Of a stretch of 64,000 nucleotides of DNA, positions 1 to 8,481 are shown one piece after another; the stretch's first letter is position 1; every line of letters begins with the position of its first letter. The position numbers and the translations under genes were made by a program. Source of the stretch: Phycisphaerae bacterium (GTDB lineage: Bacteria; Planctomycetota; Phycisphaerae; Sedimentisphaerales; Anaerobacaceae). The DNA lies in contig JAIPFM010000107.1 in the NCBI GenBank assembly GCA_021736645.1, positions 1-64,000 of the forward strand. Reading direction: 5' to 3'. Under the pieces are notes generated by a model. It did no database searches. It was not told the origin of the DNA and worked only from the letters and a program-made list of their open reading frames with translations.

Positions 1-1263
1 CTGTGTCTGAGTCGTACTTGCACCCCTTCGCCCCCTGGCAGTGCGGCCTTCTGCATTCATTGCGTTTGACGCGGCTGCCATCTCTTCCTTATTGAGATTG
101 TAAACGACCAGACTTCGCTCCCCACGAAGCTTTCTCTCCAGCATCACCCCATCAATGGCATTGAGGATGCGTGTCTTACCGGCCTTTTCAGCCGAGAGAC
201 GGATGGCATCCATGTCATTGACGATCTTCTCTTGAGTTGATCCATAAATGGTATCCAAGTTTGTATCATCTATGCTGCCCCAATTATTTATGTAGGATTC
301 GTGAGGATCGACTTCTTCAACCACAGCCTCATTGCTTCTCGCCCTGGTACCGCGTCTGGATGTCAACGTGTCAGTGGTCTGACCCCGTCTGCTTCGTGCC
401 CGAGATGTTCTCGTCAACTCTTGCATCGCCAGTGTGCTACCACCCCTGGCCGCTTCTCTCATCGCGCGACTTGATTTGGCAAAGATACTTTTCCAAGTAC
501 TTTGAAGCACATCCAACTCATGAACAATATCATTGGCATCCTCCTGTTTTGCCACTGTCTGTACAAACAGGATTTCAGAGTCAATTTCCTTCCTTAAGGC
601 ATTAAAAAAGGTATTTTTAATACGTTGCTTCCTACTGGTCCACTTGGTTTCCTCGGCCTCCAGCGTCTCAAAGAGGACCTCCATGTCTTTGACTAATTTG
701 GGATCGGTCGACAGGCGTGAACGTACCTCATTAGGGTCTTCAAGAACCTTTTTAAGCTTATCGGACTCTGCTTCCGCTAAGGAAAAGGCATCCTCCAGAC
801 CCGTCCGCCTCTCATAAACAACCGCTTCCTCGGGAAAAAGGCTAAGAACTCTGGAATTACCGGACTGAGAGACTAATTCCTTGGGCGTAAATCCCTTTGC
901 GTTCTTTATTGACGTATTTGCACCCTTCTCAAGCAAGTCGGTGACCACCCTAATCTGCCCATTCGAGGCCCCGATATGCAGCGCCGTATTGCCTTCATTG
1001 TCAACCGCATCAATCTCAGCCCCTCGCTCTAGAAGCAGGGAAATCACTCTAGACATACCAGACTCGGAGGCCGCCATTAAGGGGGTTCGCCCCTTGGTGT
1101 CCTTGGCGTTTGCGCTGACCCCCTCTTGCAAGAAGGCCAGCAGACTTCGTGCATTGCCTAATGCAGCTGCTTCGTGAATTGTACTTATTTCCTGATTATT
1201 TTGAGAATATCCGATGATTTGAGTCAATGAAACCATACATAATACCATTACAATACGTTTCAC
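1..1263 (-). CDS. Exported ankyrin-repeat protein, C-terminus cut by window edge
   Basis: The reading frame stays open from the window's left edge, so at least 421 residues are visible and the C-terminus is missing. The chosen GTG start at 1263 follows a GGGG Shine-Dalgarno-like tract by 5 bases; an ATG at 1278 would add five residues. The first 20 or so residues (MKRIVMVLCMVSL...) look like a signal peptide, so the protein is probably exported. Residues about 25-135 contain three to four ankyrin repeats with typical GRTPLMAASESG and GNTALHIGASNG segments, a protein-binding scaffold. The rest is charged and helical, with an arginine-rich stretch (RARSRRGQ...SRRGTRARS). No enzyme motif is visible. 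It lies just downstream of parB on the same strand, 45 bases away, but nothing links the functions. Confidence 0.75.
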   Translation of the reverse strand, partial: MKRIVMVLCMVSLTQIIGYSQNNQEISTIHEAAALGNARSLLAFLQEGVSANAKDTKGRTPLMAASESGMSRVISLLLERGAEIDAVDNEGNTALHIGASNGQIRVVTDLLEKGANTSIKNAKGFTPKELVSQSGNSRVLSLFPEEAVVYERRTGLEDAFSLAEAESDKLKKVLEDPNEVRSRLSTDPKLVKDMEVLFETLEAEETKWTSRKQRIKNTFFNALRKEIDSEILFVQTVAKQEDANDIVHELDVLQSTWKSIFAKSSRAMREAARGGSTLAMQELTRTSRARSRRGQTTDTLTSRRGTRARSNEAVVEEVDPHESYINNWGSIDDTNLDTIYGSTQEKIVNDMDAIRLSAEKAGKTRILNAIDGVMLERKLRGERSLVVYNLNKEEMAAASNAMNAEGRTARGRRGASTTQTQ

Positions 1264-1308
1264 AGTCGCCCCTTTCATACCATAAATCACATACGTTTTC
1301 AGATTTCA

Positions 1309-2244
1309 CTACATATCGATGGCATTGTTAATGCCCAATTTCTCGAGAACACTGTCAAATTCATCGAGTGTTCTGAACTCAATGACCATTTTACCCTTAT
1401 GGCCCTTTTTTTGTGTTTCAATTTTCACACGACTCCCCAAGTGACTACTCAAAACACCCTCCAATTCAAGAATATGGGGGGCTTTCTCCTTGCGCGGAAC
1501 CCTGCTTACATTAGAGCCATCCAAGTATTCCCTAACCAGTTTTTCAAGTTCCCTGACGCTTAATCGCCCTGCCAGCGCTCGATTTGCAATTTTTTTTCTT
1601 AAATCATTGTCTGGCAGCGCCAGAATGGCCTTTGCGTGGCCCATGCTGAGCACGCCATCTGCAAGCATCTGCCGAACCTCAGTCGGCAAGTCAAATATCC
1701 TCAAATGATTGGCAAGAACAGATCTCTCTTCTCCCAATCGCTTGGCTGCTTCAGTCTGATTCAGGCTGAAGTGATTTATGTAGCTCTGATAGGCCTTTGC
1801 ACGTTCGATTGGATTCAAATCGGCACGGTGGATATTCTCTACCAATGCCCATTCAAGCATTTGAGCGTCAGTGGCTTCTCGAATAAAGGCTGGAATAGTC
1901 GTCTTTCCAATCCTCTTGGAGGCCCTAAATCTTCTTTCGCCGGCAATTAATTGGTATCCTGTGGGTGTTTTCCGAACGACAACCGGCTGAACAATCCCAT
2001 TGGCCTGAATGGACATGGCCAGTTCCTGTAGTTTCTCTTCATCCCAGTAGGTTCTGGCCTGATGAGGATTCACAGAAATCGCTTCAATTGGAATCTCCTG
2101 CACCGTTCTTGATGGTTTCTCCGGTACGAAGACCTCCACCTTTGCTTTCGACGTCGGCTCAGGGGTCACGTCAGTCATTGGGCCAAGCAGAGACTGAAGG
2201 CCCCTGCCAAGGTGCCTTGGTCTAGAAGTTGACTTCTCTGTCAT
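1309..2244 (-). CDS. parB: Chromosome partitioning protein ParB
   Basis: This 311-residue protein is the CTP-dependent DNA clamp that loads at parS sites and works with ParA in chromosome segregation. The N-terminus carries the LGRGLQSLL segment typical of ParB proteins, which usually contacts ParA. The ParB/Srx domain (about residues 50-140) has the GERRFRA and ENIHRADLNPIE motifs that form the CTP pocket. A helix-turn-helix follows (TEAAKRLGEERSVLANHLR), and the C-terminal 50 residues form the dimerisation region. The ATG is preceded by GGAG at 7 bases. parA is normally beside parB but is not present in this window; instead the leader of this gene contains two parS palindromes. Length and motif content are normal for a chromosomal ParB. 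Confidence 0.97.
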   Translation of the reverse strand: MTEKSTSRPRHLGRGLQSLLGPMTDVTPEPTSKAKVEVFVPEKPSRTVQEIPIEAISVNPHQARTYWDEEKLQELAMSIQANGIVQPVVVRKTPTGYQLIAGERRFRASKRIGKTTIPAFIREATDAQMLEWALVENIHRADLNPIERAKAYQSYINHFSLNQTEAAKRLGEERSVLANHLRIFDLPTEVRQMLADGVLSMGHAKAILALPDNDLRKKIANRALAGRLSVRELEKLVREYLDGSNVSRVPRKEKAPHILELEGVLSSHLGSRVKIETQKKGHKGKMVIEFRTLDEFDSVLEKLGINNAIDM

Positions 2245-2367
2245 AGATGCGCTCCATGCTTTTACTGTTTATATTCAATTTAATCATCATAATATTGATT
2301 ATGCCCCCTTCTTTCAACAGGATTTCCCCATAGCCTCGCCCTTCAAGCGATAAATATTCCTCCGGGG

Positions 2368-2383
2368 TGTTCCACGTGGAACA
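2368..2383. promoter_or_regulatory. parS: parS site 1
   Basis: The sequence TGTTCCACGTGGAACA is a perfect 16-base palindrome, and the symmetry extends to 20 bases with flanking GG and CC. It differs from the widely conserved parS consensus TGTTTCACGTGAAACA by one symmetric change (position 5 T to C, position 12 A to G). It sits about 125 bases upstream of the parB start, in the 454-base gap between parB and the divergent prfB. The remainder of that gap is AT-rich and shows no convincing gene. Confidence 0.93.
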
Positions 2384-2418
2384 CCTTCTGGGCTCACAGG
2401 CCATCAAAACCGCCCGCG

Positions 2419-2434
2419 TGTTCCACGTGGAACA
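2419..2434. promoter_or_regulatory. parS: parS site 2
   Basis: This is an identical copy of the 16-base palindrome TGTTCCACGTGGAACA, 51 bases from the first (start to start, close to five helical turns). Two identical sites in the parB leader make a ParB loading site near certain and also allow ParB to influence its own transcription. Confidence 0.93.
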
Positions 2435-2698
2435 CCCAAATAACTTGGATTGCTCTTCCCAAACAAGCACAATCACAGCACGAACATTTGTACTCTTGAG
2501 ACTTATTTTTTTGGAACATTGCACCTAGGAATGCAATATCATGCTTTCTTATAGGACTTTAGTGGATTTTTTGAACTGCCTCTCAAGTTTTGGCGCATGC
2601 CTATAAAGCAATCATTGAATGGTCCGATTATTTATGGTATAAGGTTTGGTTCGTCAGGAACTTATATTGATATTTATTTATTCATAGCACTGGAAATT

Positions 2699-3821
2699 AT
2701 GGAATTATCAGAATTACGGATAGAATTAAACGCCCTGTTGGCCCGGATTCAAACGATCCGGGACTGGCTTTGACTTACCCACTAAAAAGCTTGAACTCGA
2801 GAAAGCAGAAATGGCTGCATCAGCAGAGGGTTTCTGGAATCATGCAGAATCTGCTCAAAAGGTTGTTTCCCAACTGAGTCTTCTCAAATCAATCGTCAAT
2901 CCAATTGAGAAACTCGAAAAGGATGCCAAGGATCTTCTGGAGTTATTTGAATTGGCCTCTGAGGAATCCGACGAGGATATACTCACTTCCATTGAAACCG
3001 ACCTGACCGCCCTACTTCGGGTCTGTGAAACAATGGAACTCCAGGGGCTGCTTTCAGGCCCGCAAGACATGAGGAACTGCTTCTTCAGTATTCACGCTGG
3101 TGCTGGCGGTACTGAGAGTTGTGATTGGGCCAATATGCTCATGAGGATGTATTCAAGATTCTTTGAAGCCAATAAATATCGTGTTGAAGAATTGGATATC
3201 ACACCAGGCGAAGAGGCCGGCATCAGATCAATTTCTCTTCGCGTGGCTGGGCCATTTTCTTTTGGGAAACTCTCTTGCGAGGTGGGTGTCCATCGTTTGG
3301 TTCGGATTAGCCCCTTTGACTCGCAAAGTCGTCGGCATACCAGTTTTGTGGCGGTTGACTGCATTCCAGAATTTGAAGATGACATTGATATAGACATTGA
3401 GGATGACGATTTGCGAATTGATTTCTATCGTGCCAGCGGTGCAGGGGGGCAGCACGTGAACAAAACCAGTTCGGCCGTCCGTATCACCCATGAACCTACA
3501 GGAATAGTAGTTCAATGTCAGAGTCAGCGCAGCCAGCACAAAAACAAGGCACAAGCCATGAAAGTGCTCAAGGCACGCATGTATATGCTGGAACAGAAGA
3601 AAAGAGATGATCAGATTGCTCAATTGTACGGGGATAAAGGTGATATTGCCTGGGGCAATCAGATAAGAAGTTACGTCATGCAGCCATACCAAATGGTCAA
3701 AGACCATAGAACGAATTATCAAACAGGCAATGTGCAGGCCGTCATGGATGGTGACATTGAGGCATTCATTGAAAGCTATCTGCGATTCAGAGCTAAAAAG
3801 CAGGCCTCCAAGGGTAAATAG
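2699..3821 (+). CDS. prfB: Peptide chain release factor 2 (programmed +1 frameshift)
   Basis: RF2 recognises UGA and UAA stop codons and triggers peptide release. Translation starts at ATG 2699 (weak GGA upstream), reads 24 codons to an in-frame TGA at 2771, and resumes in the +1 frame, giving a 373-residue product. The second frame contains the anticodon-mimic tripeptide SPF (RISPFDSQ) and the universal GGQ motif (SGAGGQHVNKTSSAV) that enters the peptidyl-transferase centre. Total length matches RF2 of other bacteria (365 residues in E. coli). An annotation that ignores the frameshift would start at ATG 2811 and lose the N-terminus. It is the first gene of a tight set with pepA, folE and a PTPS-type gene (gaps of 8-10 bases). 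Confidence 0.97.
2768..2774 (+). other. Programmed +1 frameshift site of prfB
   Basis: The heptamer CTT TGA C is the classical RF2 autoregulatory slip site. When RF2 is scarce, the ribosome pauses at the poor-context UGA and the CUU-reading tRNA slips forward one base to UUU, so GAC becomes the next codon. The upstream internal Shine-Dalgarno element seen in E. coli is weak here (CCGGGA, 5 bases before CTT). Confidence 0.95.
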
Positions 3822-3831
3822 TGGGTAAGTT

Positions 3832-5367
3832 ATGAGCAGAACGTTTGAGATGCGCACAAAATGTCAAAAGGGCGATCCTGCGTTATTCAAAACTGACCTT
3901 CTTGCCATTGGCCTGTTTCAGGGTAGCGTTTCACCTAATTCCCTGTTTACCCAACTGAATGAGCAACTCAAGAACCATCTGTCGACAGTCAGATCACTCC
4001 ATGATTTCAGTGCCAATACTGCCGAATGCAAGCTGCTTTACCCAGAGGGCGCGCCTGCGAAGCGTATTCTCTGGGTCGGATTGGGAGACAGAAAAGACTT
4101 TACACTAAAAACTCTGCGCAAGGCCTCGGAGGCCGTAGGGCGAGAGGCTCTCAGGCTAGGCATCAAGAGCCTGTGTATGGGCCTTCATATTGGTCTTCCC
4201 TCGCGATTTCGTCTGCCTGAAATAGCTCGTACCTGTACGGAAGGCATTCGCTTTGGGGCCTATCGATACGATGAATACATCACAACCAATGATCCAACAC
4301 GCGTTGGTAAACTGATTGTGACCTTTCTCGACCCTCGTCATGTGGAACTCAAAGAGGGTGTAAAGGTCGGGCAGGTCATTGGAGAGGCCAACGCCCTGGC
4401 ACGAACCCTTGCTAACAGACCTGGGAATGCACTGTACCCGGCATCGCTGGCCATGGAGGCCCGGCGCGTTGCCAGACGGGACACGAGACTCGACTGCAAG
4501 GTCTATGATCAAAAACAGCTTGAATCAATGGGCATGGGCGGGATTCTTGCGGTAGGAGGAGGCTCCAAACGCCCCCCATGCCTGATTGAAATGAGATATA
4601 AGCCCAGGCAAAAGTTGACAAGCCGAAGTCCCGAGGTAGCACTCGTAGGTAAAGCTGTCACGTTTGACTCCGGCGGCATCAGCATAAAGCCATCCGCGGA
4701 CATGGATCAAATGAAGTTTGACAAGAGCGGGGGGATTGCGGTCCTGGCCACCATGAAGGCCATTGCCGAACTGGATTTGAATATCAATGTCACGGCCTTT
4801 ATCCCTGCCGCTGAAAACATGCCTGGCGGAGGTAGCTATCGACCCGGTGACATTGTCGCGACATATAGAGGAAAAACGGTAGAAATTCTCAATACAGATG
4901 CAGAAGGGCGCATGATTCTCTGCGACGCCATTGCCCTGGCTGAACAGAGAAAGTGTGATATTATTATTGATATAGCGACTTTGACAGGTGCCTGTATGGT
5001 GGCCCTGGGAACTCATAAAGCCGGCTTGATGTGTAATCATGCGGCACTGGTCAGACAATTCATGAAGGCCTCCGATCTGAGTGGAGAGCCGATCTGGCAT
5101 CTTCCATCAGATGACGACTATGCCGAAGAAATGAAGAGTAAAATTGCGGATCTGAAGAATTGTGGCAGTCGGTGGGGCGGCGCTTGCACAGCGGCGGCTT
5201 TCCTGCGACAATTTGCAGGCAACACTCAATGGGCCCATATTGACATTGCTGGCATGGATGTGCTTCACGTTCCAAGCGATCCCAATGGCCCGAGTTCCAG
5301 TGGTTTTGGTGTTCGCTTACTGACCATGTTTTTGTATAATTTACAGGCAACGACAGCCTCCAGCTAA
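3832..5367 (+). CDS. pepA: Leucyl aminopeptidase (M17 family)
   Basis: This cytosolic two-metal aminopeptidase of 511 residues removes N-terminal residues from peptides. The M17 signature [10 protein letters not shown] is present at about residue 350, and the metal and active-site lysine region ([28 protein letters not shown]) lies at about 273-300. The poorly conserved N-terminal macro-like domain occupies roughly the first 170 residues. The ATG at 3832 is 10 bases after the prfB stop, with a GGGTAAG tract upstream, so translation is likely coupled. Family assignment is firm; DNA-binding roles known for E. coli PepA cannot be inferred. Confidence 0.95.
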   Translation: MSRTFEMRTKCQKGDPALFKTDLLAIGLFQGSVSPNSLFTQLNEQLKNHLSTVRSLHDFSANTAECKLLYPEGAPAKRILWVGLGDRKDFTLKTLRKASEAVGREALRLGIKSLCMGLHIGLPSRFRLPEIARTCTEGIRFGAYRYDEYITTNDPTRVGKLIVTFLDPRHVELKEGVKVGQVIGEANALARTLANRPGNALYPASLAMEARRVARRDTRLDCKVYDQKQLESMGMGGILAVGGGSKRPPCLIEMRYKPRQKLTSRSPEVALVGKAVTFDSGGISIKPSADMDQMKFDKSGGIAVLATMKAIAELDLNINVTAFIPAAENMPGGGSYRPGDIVATYRGKTVEILNTDAEGRMILCDAIALAEQRKCDIIIDIATLTGACMVALGTHKAGLMCNHAALVRQFMKASDLSGEPIWHLPSDDDYAEEMKSKIADLKNCGSRWGGACTAAAFLRQFAGNTQWAHIDIAGMDVLHVPSDPNGPSSSGFGVRLLTMFLYNLQATTASS

Positions 5368-5377
5368 AAGGGCTATT

Positions 5378-5962
5378 ATGTCTCAATCATTAAAACCCAT
5401 AGACAATGCCAAGATCGAAAACGCGATTCGTGACCTCCTGGACGCCATTGGCGAAGATGTGAATCGTGAGGGCCTCCGCGATACGCCCGCCAGAGTGGCC
5501 CGCATGTATTCTGAACTGCTGGGCGGCATGCGGGAGAACCCTGAAATACACTTTAAAAGTGTGTTCACGGAAGAGTATGATGAAATCGTGCTACTCCGAG
5601 ATATTCCTTTCTTCAGCATGTGTGAACACCATATGCTGCCGTTCATAGGGTCTGCCCATGTGGCCTATTTGCCGTCCGGCAAGGTCCTCGGTGTCAGCAA
5701 GATGGCTCGTATCGTGGACTGTTTTGCCAAACGTTTGCAGGTCCAGGAACGCATGACCGGTGAAATTGCTGATCTCATGATGAATCATCTCAAACCCTTG
5801 GGCGTGGCCGTGGTCGTGGAGGCATCTCATAGCTGCATGACCATACGCGGCATCAAAAAGCCCGGGGCCACCATGGTGACTTCGGCCTTACGAGGCCTGT
5901 TTAGAAAAGATTCTCGCAGCCGCAATGAAATTCTGAGCCTGCTGCACCAGGATCGACGTTGA
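5378..5962 (+). CDS. folE: GTP cyclohydrolase I
   Basis: The enzyme converts GTP to 7,8-dihydroneopterin triphosphate, the first step for folate, tetrahydropterin or queuosine precursors. The 194-residue protein has the zinc and active-site motif [10 protein letters not shown], the segment [13 protein letters not shown] and the C-terminal [10 protein letters not shown], which supplies the third zinc ligand and catalytic residues. An AGGG tract lies 5 bases before the ATG. The gene following it encodes a PTPS/QueD-type enzyme that uses exactly this product, so the pair forms a short pterin pathway. Confidence 0.97.
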   Translation: MSQSLKPIDNAKIENAIRDLLDAIGEDVNREGLRDTPARVARMYSELLGGMRENPEIHFKSVFTEEYDEIVLLRDIPFFSMCEHHMLPFIGSAHVAYLPSGKVLGVSKMARIVDCFAKRLQVQERMTGEIADLMMNHLKPLGVAVVVEASHSCMTIRGIKKPGATMVTSALRGLFRKDSRSRNEILSLLHQDRR

Positions 5963-5970
5963 GGCCTTTC

Positions 5971-6768
5971 ATGCACCAGCTATTGCGTAGTGTCCGATTC
6001 TGTATCAATCCGTTCCTGGTAGCCCCCCCTATCGGTCATAATGGTTTTGGAGGCCGCCCGGCAGGCCAGGGGCTGGCACTGTTTCTGGAATTGGGGATTC
6101 GGCTTAGCCACACCGTGGATCCAAACACTGGTTTTGTGATGAATGTCACCGACATTGACGCGGGTGTTCGCCGGGATGCCGTACCGTTATTCGCTGAGTA
6201 CATTACTCAACAGTACAAACAGGCCAAGCACATAAGTCTCAATGATCTTCAGCAGCTCATGACGAGAACCTTTTCAGTGCTAAAAGAAAGCTTCCACCCC
6301 TGTACCCTGAATGAACTCAGTCTGCAGCTTACTCCATACAGGACCATGACCATGAAATCAACCTCACCTGCTACGCTATTCTACTGTGAAAAGTTTGAAT
6401 TTGCAGCCATGCATAAATTGTGGAACGATAACTTCACTGAGCAGCAAAACCTGGATGCCTTTGGAAAATGCGCCAATGCCTCGGGCCATGGACATAATTA
6501 CTGGGTCGATGTCACGATCAAAACCACGAGACCCGACCTGTTTAACTCCATCGCATTTGAGAAAACGACAAACGATCGATTCATTGACCTGGTAGACCAC
6601 AAGAATCTGAATGCGGATGTACCTCACTTTGCGCACCATATTCCCACCATAGAGAATATTGCCGAGTATGCGTGGCATCAACTGTTTTCATACTTTGAAG
6701 ATGGTGAGCTCCACAGTGTCACTGTCTGGGAATCTGACCGCACCAGTTGTACATATTTTGGTCCCTGA
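5971..6768 (+). CDS. Double-domain 6-carboxytetrahydropterin/6-pyruvoyltetrahydropterin synthase family protein
   Basis: The 265-residue product is about twice the usual PTPS/QueD length. The C-terminal half (from about residue 130) is a complete domain: a zinc-ligand histidine in AAMHKLW, the catalytic cysteine and histidine pair in GKCANASGHGHNYW, the DHKNLN pair, and PTIENIAEY. The N-terminal half (RSVRFCINPF...GLALFLELGIRLSHTVDPNTGFVMNVTDID) matches the strand pattern of the same fold but has no HGH or catalytic cysteine, so it looks like a degenerate duplicate. An alternative TTG start at 5959 overlaps the folE stop. With folE upstream, the likely job is making 6-carboxy- or 6-pyruvoyl-tetrahydropterin; which of the two cannot be decided from sequence. 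Confidence 0.88.
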   Translation: MHQLLRSVRFCINPFLVAPPIGHNGFGGRPAGQGLALFLELGIRLSHTVDPNTGFVMNVTDIDAGVRRDAVPLFAEYITQQYKQAKHISLNDLQQLMTRTFSVLKESFHPCTLNELSLQLTPYRTMTMKSTSPATLFYCEKFEFAAMHKLWNDNFTEQQNLDAFGKCANASGHGHNYWVDVTIKTTRPDLFNSIAFEKTTNDRFIDLVDHKNLNADVPHFAHHIPTIENIAEYAWHQLFSYFEDGELHSVTVWESDRTSCTYFGP

Positions 6769-7047
6769 TCCTTTTTTTTGTCACAGGTGATATTTTTAAA
6801 CATTTCCTCACACCAGTGGTGTGCACCCCCTCTGTGTTTTTATGGGACGGATCACTGCGTTTCCGTGGCCTTTTGGCCCACACCTCATCATCTTGTATGC
6901 CTCGCATCTCATCACTACTATATACAGTTATCTTCCCACAACAACATTACCTACTTTAAACCAAGACTCATTAAAGAGCTTTGCTCAATCATGACGATAT
7001 TGCCCAAGTCAATAAAGGGTAGCAATAGCCATTAAGGATACGCAACG

Positions 7048-7197
7048 ATGAGCAAAAGAGAATTGATTGACTGCATCTGTGAGATAAACCGTACTGCCAA
7101 ACCCGAATTCCTGGCCCTCTTTTCAGAAGAAGAGCTTGGGGACTATTTGGAACACCTCATGGAACTGGATCTCTCTGAACTGGCCGTCTGCGGATAA
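7048..7197 (+). CDS. Small conserved-looking protein, 49 residues
   Basis: This short frame runs from ATG 7048 (AAGGA 8 bases upstream) to TAA 7197. It encodes MSKRELIDCICEINRTAKPE and continues with FLALFSEEELGDYLEHLMELD, an acidic, helical sequence without a membrane segment. A good ribosome site, a balanced helical composition and a strong terminator 8 bases after the stop suggest a real gene. The pattern (INRTAKPEFL...L..YL..L) resembles small uncharacterised proteins I associate with planctomycete genomes, but I cannot verify that. Function is unknown. The 279 bases between the PTPS gene and this one show no other gene. Confidence 0.65.
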   Translation: MSKRELIDCICEINRTAKPEFLALFSEEELGDYLEHLMELDLSELAVCG

Positions 7198-7204
7198 AAC
7201 AAAA

Positions 7205-7235
7205 AAGCCCACAGAGTCTCTTGACCTGTGGGCTT
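7205..7235. terminator. Bidirectional intrinsic terminator
   Basis: A perfect 10-base-pair stem (AAGCCCACAG and CTGTGGGCTT) with an 11-base loop lies between convergent genes. On the minus strand it is followed by six T residues and then GTTTT; on the plus strand by TATT. It probably ends both the small gene at 7048 and the CvpA-like gene at 7293. Confidence 0.88.
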
Positions 7236-7292
7236 ATTCAACGCTTTATAGACTCCAATGATCATGCCATGATGATTGGAGAGACATTCAAA

Positions 7293-8405
7293 TCACTTCG
7301 TCTCGGCATTGGCCTGCAGTTTTAAAGGTTCAATCGCCGGAATCGCCTCCCCAGTCACCGGCGCAGGAATGAGCGCGGCATTGTTCATTTTGAATTCTGC
7401 CAGCACTGGCGTCAATCCATTGGGCACCAGGCAGACAAAGTCAATCGGTCTGCTTGATTGATCTCTACTGAATGCATCAGATGACACCGTCACCTTATCT
7501 TTCAAGGAGCGTGTCAAGACGGTGTTCTTCCCGCTCATATAGCCAATTGGGTACACAACCTGCCCCTGTCCCTGTAAAGCAGTCTCACCCTGCGAGGATG
7601 ACTTACAAACCACCCGAACCTGGGCCACCGTAAAAGGACTGTGCCCCGACAAACCTTTTTTCTTGAGATTAATCCGAACGATCATGGGGCGACATCCGGC
7701 CTTACCGGCCAGTGGCTTTTGATCCTCATCCACGAGGCCGTCAGGGGCATTCCATACCGCGGCCTTGAGAGGGACATCAATCGCAGGTTCTTTGGTCAAC
7801 ACGGACACTTTCTGATTGATGGCGTGACGATTGAGATACATCTGATCCAGGAAAGAGGCACGCATCAAGGCGAAGCTCTGAGGTTTCGAGATGGCAGAAA
7901 AACTCCCCTTGCTGATCATGGCAAACCAGCCACTGACCAAACCATCAGCATTGAGAAACGCCTTTTTTGGATTGTCGGCGTTGGGATTGCGTTCGTCAAA
8001 ACGAGCATAGGGAATCGTATTGGCCAGGGGCGCCATGCTGGCCGCCACCAGAATGACACCTGACAGTATCCAACCCAGAAAGAGGCCCACCAAAGGACGG
8101 CCGATTTTTTCAGGCAAATCACCGAGGAGGATGGGTTCATGCAGGAGGGCGACAATACCCGTTTGGAACACCGCAAAACAAATGAGGAATACCAGGGCAA
8201 AGCAAATGACATAGACCCAGGCACCGAGAGATTGGAGGGACTCAAAGCCAATCAGAAGTTTGGCCAGATACTCAAAGTAGCCAAATGCAATAAAACTGGC
8301 AATCAGAGTCACAAACACTGTCGCGACACCTCTGACGATATTGCCTTTAAAGTATTGATATGCGGCACATCCTGCAATGATTAATAGTACGGCTACGGTG
8401 ACCAT
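7293..8405 (-). CDS. CvpA-like membrane protein
   Basis: The 370-residue protein begins with four hydrophobic helices in about the first 135 residues, arranged as in CvpA/colicin V production family proteins, ending in the typical GRPLVGLFLGWILSGVIL helix. The remaining 230 residues are soluble and probably periplasmic, unlike classical CvpA (about 160 residues). ATG 8405 is preceded by GGAG at 9 bases; a TTG at 8420 is an alternative. It is the last gene of a minus-strand set with pilT and a PilB-like gene (gaps 59 and 76 bases). A function connected to that secretion or pilus-type ATPase set is inferred from position only. Confidence 0.7.
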   Translation of the reverse strand: MVTVAVLLIIAGCAAYQYFKGNIVRGVATVFVTLIASFIAFGYFEYLAKLLIGFESLQSLGAWVYVICFALVFLICFAVFQTGIVALLHEPILLGDLPEKIGRPLVGLFLGWILSGVILVAASMAPLANTIPYARFDERNPNADNPKKAFLNADGLVSGWFAMISKGSFSAISKPQSFALMRASFLDQMYLNRHAINQKVSVLTKEPAIDVPLKAAVWNAPDGLVDEDQKPLAGKAGCRPMIVRINLKKKGLSGHSPFTVAQVRVVCKSSSQGETALQGQGQVVYPIGYMSGKNTVLTRSLKDKVTVSSDAFSRDQSSRPIDFVCLVPNGLTPVLAEFKMNNAALIPAPVTGEAIPAIEPLKLQANAETK

Positions 8406-8481
8406 GCACAAAGTCTCCAATATGTCACTTCATTTTAACTCTACATCTGATACAATACACACACGTCAAAGCTCAACGGCC

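Noticed and set aside
2222-2524. 100-codon minus-strand frame upstream of parB
   Set aside because: It runs through both parS palindromes, overlaps the parB start and encodes a low-complexity sequence; the parS sites explain the region.
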